Below are positions 55,211-64,000 of a DNA stretch of 64,000 nt, in pieces. Below the pieces are notes generated by a model that did not search any database, was not told where the DNA came from, and worked only from the letters and a program-made list of their open reading frames with translations. Positions within the stretch are counted from its first letter, which is position 1; each line of letters starts with the position of its first letter. Source of the DNA: Notolepis coatsorum (lineage: Eukaryota; Chordata; Actinopteri; Aulopiformes; Paralepididae); contig OZ020585.1 of the NCBI GenBank assembly GCA_963971535.1, positions 154,243,371 to 154,307,370 on the forward strand, given 5' to 3'. A program made the position numbers and the translations under genes.

Positions 55211-55735
55211 TTAACACTTTAATCGCCGGAAACGCCGAAACTCGTCATTGCCCGCCATGCTCATTCTGCCGAAGACGCCGTAACACGTATTTGATATCAA
55301 TATTTCAAAAATCTGTGATCGAAATCATATTTCTCCTACGGGGACCTGAGATATACTGCTGAGCTCCACTCAACTCTCTAACGGTTCAAGAGCGCCATCT
55401 GGTGGCCGATCGGCAGATCGCCCAACAGGAAGTCATGTGGATGAAGTGGTGCTCACCCATATTTCGTCCGGGCACTCGCTATCATTAGCAGGACTCCATC
55501 TTGACACAGTGAACACCGATCGGTGCAAATAACTCGACAAACAACATGATTTGGACGTATATACTATTATACAACCTGGAGATGGATCGGGTATTTCGAC
55601 ATCCCATAATAGGAATATCTCTGCTCCACGCTCATCGCCCAACGGCGCGAGGAAGATACGGTAAGATCCAGCGTTATTTTCCAACGTGTTCTTTACTAAC
55701 TGCTCTGATGATCATATCACCCACACTGTAAGAAA
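55211..55735 (+). mobile_element. Truncated TTAA-type element, homologous to 49,711-50,668
   Basis: Left end TTAACACTTTAATCGCCGG. It shares 'ggtggccgatcggc', 'caacatgatttggacgt', 'gatggatcg', 'catcccataat' and 'ctcatcgcccaacg' in order with the 50-kb copy. The right end is cut off by the satellite element at about 55,733. Confidence 0.75.
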
Positions 55736-55899
55736 AAAATCGGTAAAAAAACGGTAGAAGTCCGGCAGCTTGGCGCCAGAGATTTTCTGTAGAATTTACA
55801 TTGAAATACCCTAATTAAAATAAAGTGGAAAAGCAATAAATTTACAGATAATTCTGTTTATTATTTGAGAACCAGAGAACAGAGAACCACTGTTAATTG

Positions 55900-58440
55900 A
55901 CAGGTTAGATTCAGCAGTGAAACACTGTTATTTTACAGGTTTTTTCCTACATTATTATGATCAAACACCTTCAATAAAGTGACAGAACTTAAAGTTCAGC
56001 AGTGAAACACTGTTATTTCACAGGTTTTCCCTACATTTACGATGAAACTCCTTCAATTAAGTAAGTTCAGCAGTGAAACACTGTTATTTCACAGGTCTTT
56101 CCTAAATTATTACGATCAAACTCCTTCAATAAAGTGACAGAACTTAAAGTTAAGCAGTGAAACACTGTTATTTCACAGGTTTTCCCTACATTTACGATGA
56201 AACTCCTTCAATTAAGTAAGTTCAGCAGTGAAACACTGTTATTTCACAGGTCTTTCCTAAATTATTACGATCAAACTCCTTCAATAAAGTGACAGAACTT
56301 AAAGTTCAGCAGTGAAACACTGTTATTTTACATGTTTTCCCAGAATTAATACAATCAAACTCCTTCAATTAAGTGACAGCACTCAAAGTTCAGCAGTGAA
56401 ACACTGTTATTTCACAGGTTTTTCCTAAATGATTACGATCAAACTCCTTCAATAAAGTGACAGAACTTAAAGTTCAGCAGTGAAACACTGTTATTTTACA
56501 TGTTTTCCCATAATTATTACAATCAAACTCCTTCAATTAAGTGACAGAACTCAAAGTTCAGCAGTGAAACACTGTTATTTCACAGGTTTTTCCTAAATGA
56601 TTACGATCAAACTCCTTCAATAAAGTGACAGAACTTAAAGTTCAGCAGTGAAACACTGTTATTTTACATGTTTTCCCATAATTATTACAATCAAACTCCT
56701 TCAATTAAGTGACAGAACTCAAAGTTCAGCAGTGAAACACTGTTATTTCACAGGTTTTTCCTAAATTATTACGATCAAACTCCTTCAATAAAGTGACAGA
56801 ACTTAAAGTTCAGCAGTGAAACACTGTTATTTTACATGTTTTCCCATAATTATTACAATCAAACTCCTTCAATTAAGTGACAGAACTCAAAGTTCAGCAG
56901 TGAAACACTGTTATTTCACAGGTTTTTCCATAATTATTACAATCAAACTCCTTCAATTAAGTGACAGAACTTAAAGTTCAGCAGTGAAACACTGTTATTT
57001 CACAGGTGTTTCCTCAATTATTACGATCAAACTCCTTCAATAAAGTGACAGAACTTAAAGTTCAGCAGTGAAACACTGTTATTTTACAGGTTTTCCCATA
57101 ATTATTACTATCAAACTCCTTCAATTAAGTGACAGAACTCAAAGTTCAGCAGTGAAACACTGTTATTTCACAGGTTTTCCCATAATTATTACAATCAAAC
57201 TCCTTCAATTAAGTGACAGAACTCAAAGTTCAGCAGTGAAACACTGTTATTTCACAGGTTTTTCCTCAATTATTACGATCAAACTCCTTCAATAAAGTGA
57301 CAGAACTTAAAGTTCAGCAGTGAAACACTGTTATTTTACAGGTTTTCCCATAATTATTACAATCAAACTCCTTCAATTAAGTGACATAACTCAAAGTTCA
57401 GCAGTGAAACACTGTTATTTCACAAGTTTTTCCAAAATTATTACGATGAAACACCTTCAATTAAGTGACATAACAGTGAAACACTGTTATTTGGCAGGTT
57501 TTTCCAAAATTATTACAATCAAACTCCTTCAATAAAGTGAGAGAACTTAGTTCAGCAGTGAAACACTGTTATTTTACAGGTTTTTCCAAAATTGTTACAA
57601 TCAAACTCCTTCAATAAAGTGACAGAACTTAAAGTTCAGCAGTGAAACACTGTTATTTTACAGGTTTTCCCATAATTATTACTATCAAACTCCTTCAATT
57701 AAGTGACAGAACTCAAAGTTCAGCAGTGAAACACTGTTATTTCACAGGTTTTCCCATAATTATTACAATCAAACTCCTTCAATTAAGTGACAGAACTCAA
57801 AGTTCAGCAGTGAAACACTGTTATTTCACAGGTTTTTCCTCAATTATTACGATCAAACTCCTTCAATAAAGTGACAGAACTTAAAGTTCAGCAGTGAAAC
57901 ACTGTTATTTTACAGGTTTTCCCATAATTATTACAATCAAACTCCTTCAATTAAGTGACATAACTCAAAGTTCAGCAGTGAAACACTGTTATTTCACAAG
58001 TTTTTCCAAAATTATTACGATGAAACACCTTCAATTAAGTGACATAACAGTGAAACACTGTTATTTGGCAGGTTTTTCCAAAATTATTACAATCAAACTC
58101 CTTCAATAAAGTGAGAGAACTTAGTTCAGCAGTGAAACACTGTTATTTTACAGGTTTTTCCAAAATTGTTACAATCAAACTCCTTCAATAAAGTGACAGA
58201 ACTTAAAGTTCAGCAGTGAAACACTGTTATTCCACAAGTTTTTCCAAAATTATTACGATGAAACACAGTGAAACACTGTTATTTGGCCGGTTTTTCCTAA
58301 CTTATTACAATCAAACCCCTTCAATAAAGTTATGCCACTAAAAACTCAGCAGAGAAACACTGTTATTTTACAGATCTTTCCTAAATTGTTACAATCAAAC
58401 TCCTTCAATAAATTGGCACCACTAAAAGTTATTCAGACAG
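55900..58440 (+). repeat. 84-bp satellite array in the right arm
   Basis: About 30 units. A ~575-bp segment is itself duplicated: 57,068-57,535 and 57,642-58,109 are the same series of units. An open frame of the repeating peptide (28 residues, ...SSAVKHCYFTGF...) spans several units. Confidence 0.95.
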
Positions 58441-59387
58441 ACACTTTTATTGTACAGAAAAGCTTCAAGTGTTAACAAACGCTCAGGATTGTAAAACTGC
58501 TTTATTTTGGAAGCAAGTGTACTGTATAAAACAGATTCAAATGATTTAAAACTTTAGCTTGCAGTGTTTGTTCAAATGAAATGTTTAAATACAGTATGTA
58601 AAGTTAAAAACCTATAGAAGTACAATCTAAACACTATTTATGGATCAATATGCATGGCAGCTGCCACCATTGGTGTGTGAATGTGTGTGAATAGGTGAAT
58701 GAGAGGCCATACGCGCTTTGGATAAAAGCGCTATTGCTATATAAGTGCAGTCCATTGAACATAACATAATGGCCAAGTAGTAAATTAAACTTTATGTCCA
58801 CAATTCTGAACTATCCCTTCAATGTCATCAGATGATTTCAACTTTTAAAAGCGGAGAAAGCAACATATTGTGCTGTTGAACCGAGGGGGTTGTGGTCAGG
58901 TCTACAGTTTTTTAGCTTTACCATTTCAGTTTTATATTGTTTTCCACAATATTCTCCCGACCCCTGGGGGCTCCATAATATATGTGAACATTATACTGTT
59001 TAATTCAGAATCCCAACTATACAGTGTATTACTAAGTAAAAATCAAAACATACCACACCACAAAAGGTCAATGAATCAGTGGCACAAGTGAAGAGCAGAT
59101 AAGGAACAATCCTCCAGATTGGCAGTAATCAGCTGGATCCTTGGTGCATGGTGCATCTGGGAAAATGAAAAAAAAGGACACTATGATTCACTGGAAAGTC
59201 CGGGACTGTACATTAGGAGGGGGTGGGTGGTAGGAAAAAAGATACATACGGTGGGGAGGAGACTGTCTACAGATACACCTGTGTGATGTTGCTACGGAGT
59301 TAAGCTAATAAACGTATACTATACTGACAACCACAGCAGGGGACACAACTATTTTGTTACCCTGCCATGTGGCGGACAGACCTCGCA

Positions 59388-60536
59388 GCTTCTGGCCACC
59401 TCCCGCAGTGCGCGCATACACACATACTGTCTGTAGCCTATACAGTACGTGCAAAATTAGTTGTCAAGAGCCAATCGCACAGGTTGCCTCATCTCATCTG
59501 GCTCTGCAAATAGATCTAGAGTCTGAATATCATATATAGCCTGCTGATGATCTCTCTCAAATCCATTCTGAGAACGGAATGCAGTGCCTGCGACGCGGGT
59601 CTTGATTGATTGATTGATTGATTGATTGAAAATTGTATTAACAGATCATGCTGGACCTACAAAAGGCCTTTGACACTGTCAATCACTCCATTCTTGATTG
59701 AACATTTTATTAACAGATTGCAGAATGGGTACAGTACAGTACAGCTCAATACACACAATTGTTAAGGGGATGCAGACCAGAGAAATACTTTCGCCTTGGG
59801 GGGGGGGGTCGGGTAGGAGGGGTGGGTGGGTGGGGGACACTGTACAACTGTACAAGCAAAACTGTACATTGGAATATTGACAAAACCATACTTGGTCATT
59901 TACTGTACATTGGAGGGGGTTGGGTTACAACACAGGAGCAGAGTATAAACAACAGTACAGGAATGAGAAACAGTACTGTACTGTTGTTTATACTCTGCTC
60001 CTGTGTTGTAACCCAACCCCCTCCAATGTACAGTAAATGACCAAGTATGGTTGTCAATATTCCAATGTACAAGTTTGCTTGTACAGTTGTACAGTGTCCC
60101 CCACCCACCCACCCCTCCTACCCGACCCCCCCCCCCCCCCCCACCTCCAATGTACAGCCCCCCCCCCCCACCTACCCAACCTCCTCCAATGTACAGCTTC
60201 TACGTCAAATGTATATACTCTCTTTTCTGGACTCTTTTTGTATCACAAACAATACTGTATTTGCAAATCTGGTATGTCATAAATGTATAGATGTAGCAGT
60301 ACTGTCTATCTGTATGTCGTGTATGTCATATGTTATGATGAATTGAAAATGGGGGACCCTGATGTAAACAAGACAAAAGTCTTTCTCTGGTCTGCATCCC
60401 CTTAACAATTGTGTGTATTGAGCTGTACTGTACTGTACCCATTCTGCAATCTGTTAATAAAATGTTCAATCAAGAATGGAGTGATTGACAGTGTCAAAGG
60501 CCTTTTGTAGGTCCAGCATGATCTGTTAATACAATT

Positions 60537-60605
<69 letters not shown>

Positions 60606-61330
60606 GACCCTCGTCGCGGGCACTGCATTCTGTTCTCAGAGAGAGAGAGAGAGATCATCAGCAGGCTATATATGATATTCAGACTCTAGATCTATTTGCA
60701 GAGCCAGATGAGATGAGGCAACCTGTGCGATTGGCTCTTGACAACTAATTTTGCACGTACTGTATAGGCTACAGACAGTATGTGTGTATGCGCGCACTGC
60801 GGGAGGTGGCCAGAAGCGCGCAACTAGCCAACTACTATTATTACTACTATATTAATACAGTTTGATCCATCGCAAAGCGCTCCAGCGCTTGAATACGGCC
60901 GGGGGATCCGCTCTATACAATGCAGACCCACGGCTCTCGTATTATAATGAGCCCGCGAGGCGTGTTATTATTAGAGTTAATAATATTGTATATTGTTTCC
61001 ACTGCCTTTTTATTCTATTTTTACTTCTCCACTGTACTATAATTATGTGACCTGTACCTCTATGTCTTCTACTACCTGTACCTCCCCTCCCCCCGGCCCT
61101 CCCCATGCTGCTGAATTTATATTATTTTATGAATACAACGTTTAATGTTCGCTAACGTAGAGAAACGTCAGACGTAATTCGAGATACGTCAGACGTACTT
61201 CGAGATACTTCCGTACTTTCCGCCAATCAGCGCATTGCCCTGTCACAGGAGTAATAGTCCTGTGGCAGGGCGGAAGTTCCAATCTGGACCGAGGCTCCGA
61301 GTCTGCAGCTCGACCCTACTCGCGAGATCT
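59388..61330. repeat. Internal palindrome of the right arm
   Basis: 59,388-59,955 and 59,970-60,790 are inverted copies around 59,965 ('gtataaacaacagtac' facing 'gtactgttgtttatac'). An (AATC)n run of about 60 bp at 60,541-60,605 pairs with (TTGA)n at 59,603-59,630. Confidence 0.88.
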
Positions 61331-62006
61331 GGCGGTCAAAGCATGGCGGGCAATAACCCTTTACAGCGTGGATGTGTTAATAATGATTTGAAGATGTTTA
61401 CACTTTTTTTTACAACCCTACTGTTCTCCCAAGAATTAAATAAAGGTTTGATGATGATGACATGTCCTAGAAGAGAGATATAGATAGAGTGGGTGTGTTT
61501 GTGTTTGTACATGGAAGTTATACTCACATCAGCTTAAGGGAGATACCATCAATGTCAATTCAGCATAGGATGATTCAGATGGCCTTGTGGTCAGCAGGGT
61601 CCCCCTCTGGCTGCTGGCCTCTGGTAGAGGTGTAGATCACCAGTGTCATCCCTCTGAGAACACAATTAGACTTTAGACAGTGGCTTGCAAGCACGATGAG
61701 CCTCATTTCTTTATTTTGTGATTGCTCTATCTATCTGATCTTATTACAAAATACTTGCCTCCTAGATCACTAAATGCGGGGCTCCTATCCTATTGAACAT
61801 ATTTTACTTTGTGTGTTTATTTTAACAATAATTGGTGATGCCATCACACAAACTGGCATTTAAAGGGTACAATTTCAAAAAGTCCAAAAAGTAGAATGCA
61901 GGAAATTAAGTTTTTGTAACAAAATAATTGTGTGTGTGTGTGTGTGTGTGTGCGTGTGCGTGTGTGTGTGTGAGAGAGAGAGAGAGAATGATGGACAATT
62001 GCTTGC

Positions 62007-62044
<38 letters not shown>

Positions 62045-62355
62045 TAAGTACATTTGCTGAAATACAGTTGTTCTTAATTTTCTCACTTGCTACAGATACA
62101 GCTGGGAAAAGTCCAGGAGCAGCTGTTTGCCTGCTGTTATCACGTCGCTTGGCATGGTTAATGTTAACAATGACCAGCGGGGGCGCTCTCATACAGCTGG
62201 TGACAACTGCCCCCGACGCGCCGGCTTTTTGTTCATTCATTGGAGGAGCTCCGCACAGCTGGTGACTTCATTCATAGGATGCTACAACGTCCTACAGTAT
62301 GTCTACAGACTGCATGAATGAATGTTGCTGAATTAAAGAATGAATAAGTTAAACG

Positions 62356-62850
62356 TGTGCATAATACAATAGTAATAATATATAATAAGAATCCAACCAA
62401 TAGAGCGACATTGTGCAATAAACAAGTAAACAACGTGTCAAATCTAACTTTATTAGATGGCCGACGTACAGTACGGCTCTCTTTTCCATTCATTTCATCA
62501 AAAGAAAGCGTTAGTGTAATGCTTCTTGGTAACAATAGGTTTGTGTACGCAATGTTGCTGAAATAAAATAATTAAACCGTTAAGACCTGTCGAATTAGCA
62601 GTGGAGGTGCTACAGTAGGTGGGCTCTATTTATAATGGATATATTTTGTCTGGTACCGTGGTCTAGTGGTTTAGGTTATTCCTTTCAAGCTGACGCCCGG
62701 GGTTCGAATCCTAGCCGGTTTAATATATGTATTTTTTTTTTTATTATTTATCAAATGAAATTGCCCGCAACGATGTGCATAATACAATAGTAATAATATA
62801 TAATAAGAATCCAACCAATAGAGCGACATTGTGCAATAAACAAGTAAACA
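62356..62850 (+). repeat. Direct repeat of ~80 bp flanking a tRNA-like sequence
   Basis: 'tgcataatacaatagtaa' to 'caataaacaagtaaacaa' occurs at 62,357-62,433 and again at 62,775-62,851 with no difference I can see. Confidence 0.9.
62652..62722 (+). tRNA. tRNA-Glu-like pseudogene (anticodon TTC by alignment)
   Basis: Box A TGGTCTAGTGG (62,659-62,669) and box B GGTTCGAATCC (62,701-62,711) fit the consensus exactly. Aligned to tRNA-Glu, the anticodon position reads TTC. The acceptor stem (GGTACCG against CCGGTTT) and T stem pair poorly, so it is probably a pseudogene or SINE head, although a short T-run follows at 62,730. Confidence 0.5.
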
Positions 62851-63094
62851 AAGTAGGGCATATTTTACAGTAGGGCACTTTGAAACAACCAATCACGTTG
62901 CGCGATAGCACGAGCGATGCACAGTCAGGAAGTAATGTTACAGCTGAGTTCACTCATTCCGAACGGCGAAATGTAAAATGCTACCCAAGATTGTTGCGTT
63001 TCGTTATAAAAACTATGCAGTGATAAACAAAAAACGAATCGCAGTATGCAAAACGTGCGGTTCGAGGATCACAGATGTACTATGGTGACAGATA

Positions 63095-63512
63095 AGGGGG
63101 GGGACCCTGATGTAAACAAGACGAAAGTCTTTCTCTGGTCTGCAATGTACAGTGTTGTTTGTACAGTTGTACAGTGTCCCCCCTCCTACCCAACCCCCCC
63201 CCCCCCCACTCCTAACCAACCCCCCCCCCCCCCCACCTCCAATGTACAGTCCCCCCCCACCTACCCAATCCAATGTAGTTTCCATGCCTAATGTATATAC
63301 TCTTTTCTTTCTGGACTCTTTTTGTATCACAAACAGTACTGTAATTGCAAATCTGGTATGTCATAAATGTATAGATGGAGCTGTACCTGTACCCATTCTG
63401 CAATCTGTTAATAAAGTTTTCATTCATTCATTCATTCATCCCCTTAACAATTGTGTGTATTGAGCTGTACTGTATTGTACCCATTCTGCAATCTGTTAAT
63501 ACAGTTTTCAAT
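63095..63512 (+). mobile_element. LINE-A 3' UTR, rearranged, with (ATTC)n tail
   Basis: Contains 'gggggaccctgatgtaaac', C-rich runs, 'ccaatgtacagt', 'ggactctttttgtatcac', 'cccattctgcaatctgtt' twice, and ATTCATTCATTC at 63,423-63,438. The second copy of the end (63,440-63,512) suggests two joined 3' ends. Confidence 0.75.
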
Positions 63513-63519
63513 TAATGTC

Positions 63520-63707
63520 AGACTGCCAAATTACTTCCACCCTCATCTCCAAAACAGTTGGCGTGAACAAATAATACTAGAGACAGAATGAGTTTAGCTT
63601 CTTTTTTTGGTTTTTCTTTTAATCAGTGAATTATATTCCCATCCATATCCCCAACTTTGTGATTTTTACATACTGATCAGACGGAGGCAGAATAGCCTGC
63701 ACATACA
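63520..63707. other. Short spacer, no feature seen
   Basis: AT-rich with T-runs and no coding signal on either strand. Confidence 0.5.
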
Positions 63708-63938
63708 TCAATGCATCTCTTGTAAGATATGAATTGCGGCATACATTTTCCCAAACATGGTGCTGTTGGCGTCAAGCACAGGAGGTGAGGGGTGGATTGT
63801 CACCACCTGTTTAGCTAGGGCAGAGCGCATGTAGAGGGCATAGAAGAACCAGACGAGGCTGAAGATGCACAGGCCGATGGAGATGTTGATGAACACTTTG
63901 CCCATGTCAACCTTCTTCTTCTTCTCCTTGCGGTGCCG
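63708..63938 (-). CDS. mogs: Exon resembling the N-terminus of mannosyl-oligosaccharide glucosidase (MOGS), partial
   Basis: MOGS removes the outermost glucose from N-glycans in the ER and is a type II membrane protein. Here an acceptor (TATATAG) is followed by RHRKEKKKKVDMGK (basic cytosolic tail), a membrane segment VFINISIGLCIFSLVWFFYAL, and the stem YMRSALAKQVVTIHPSPPVLDANS. The stem resembles the human region VTLHSAPPVL before the catalytic domain, as far as I remember it. After DANS the similarity stops and the frame ends at 63,708, so the real exon probably ends near 63,775. No GH63 catalytic exon lies further down this strand in the window, so the gene is interrupted, rearranged, or this is an orphan copy. 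Composition differs from its repeat-rich neighbours. Family assignment is from memory. Confidence 0.5.
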   Translation of the reverse strand, partial: RHRKEKKKKVDMGKVFINISIGLCIFSLVWFFYALYMRSALAKQVVTIHPSPPVLDANSTMFGKMYAAIHILQEMH

Positions 63939-64000
63939 CTATATATCAACAACAATCATTCACAAATAATAGACCGGAACAGGAATGGAAAGGAAACGTC

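Larger units (their letters stand above)
55745..62092 (-). repeat. Right arm of large inverted repeat (partner 35,727-43,790)
   Basis: Inverted counterpart of the left arm. It contains, from inside out, the satellite (55,900-58,440), the flank 58,440-59,388 (matching 41,060-42,010), then at 59,388 a direct junction to the palindrome (59,388-61,330), then the exon-like and microsatellite part. It lacks the 2.5 kb found at 38,510-41,060. Confidence 0.9.

Noticed and set aside
62652-62722. Functional tRNA-Glu
   Set aside because: Acceptor and T stems do not pair; only the promoter boxes are kept.

Overview
This window looks like repeat-rich chromosomal DNA of a ray-finned (teleost) fish. The mobile elements are of types common in fish: L2-like and other non-LTR retrotransposons, a BEL/Pao element, a chromodomain Ty3/gypsy element of the sushi type, a tRNA-derived SINE, hAT-like and TTAA-flanked DNA elements, and long CA/CT/AATC microsatellites. 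Introns with GT..AG borders are visible. I see no complete host gene. The one host-like piece is a short exon at the right edge (63.7-63.9 kb, minus) that resembles the N-terminus of mannosyl-oligosaccharide glucosidase (MOGS).

Layout. 0-2 kb: AT-rich, no convincing gene. 2.09-4.85 kb: a decayed six-exon gene (minus) of a multicopy fish family with a possible DDE/RNase H-like core. 4.85-13.0 kb: an ~84-bp satellite with a higher-order pattern, split at 6.89-12.21 kb by a GC-richer block with terminal inverted repeats that carries 5S rRNA-derived sequence. 13.0-17.46 kb: a 42-bp minisatellite containing a 5'-truncated LINE and hybrid LINE/minisatellite units. 17.5-24.7 kb: LINE fragments, small tandem arrays, segmental duplications and perfect palindromes. 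24,695-33,722: a young BEL/Pao element with 1.34-kb LTRs, a 5-bp target duplication and a tRNA-Tyr-type primer site. Its gag-pol frame is broken only by two nonsense codons.

34-62 kb is dominated by a very large inverted repeat. Its left arm is about 35.73-43.79 kb and its right arm about 55.75-62.09 kb. Each arm contains its own ~1-kb palindrome and a copy of the 84-bp satellite. The ~12-kb loop holds a deleted Ty3/gypsy chromovirus (43,917-48,380, TSD GACTC), a SINE with a 12-bp TSD, two TTAA-flanked MITE-like elements, LINE pieces, and an LTR-element remnant with a tRNA-Pro-like primer site and a Gag-like ORF. The last 2 kb hold a tRNA-Glu-like pseudogene, another copy of the dispersed LINE 3' end, and the MOGS-like exon.

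The elements do not form a pathway. The common theme is nested insertion, tail-to-tail inversion and tandem amplification. The most unusual objects are the 5S-bearing TIR block, the nested palindromes, and the minisatellite that has absorbed LINE sequence. The gypsy element also shows a TATA box, likely start site and 11-nt primer match laid out as expected for Tf1/sushi-type self-priming.
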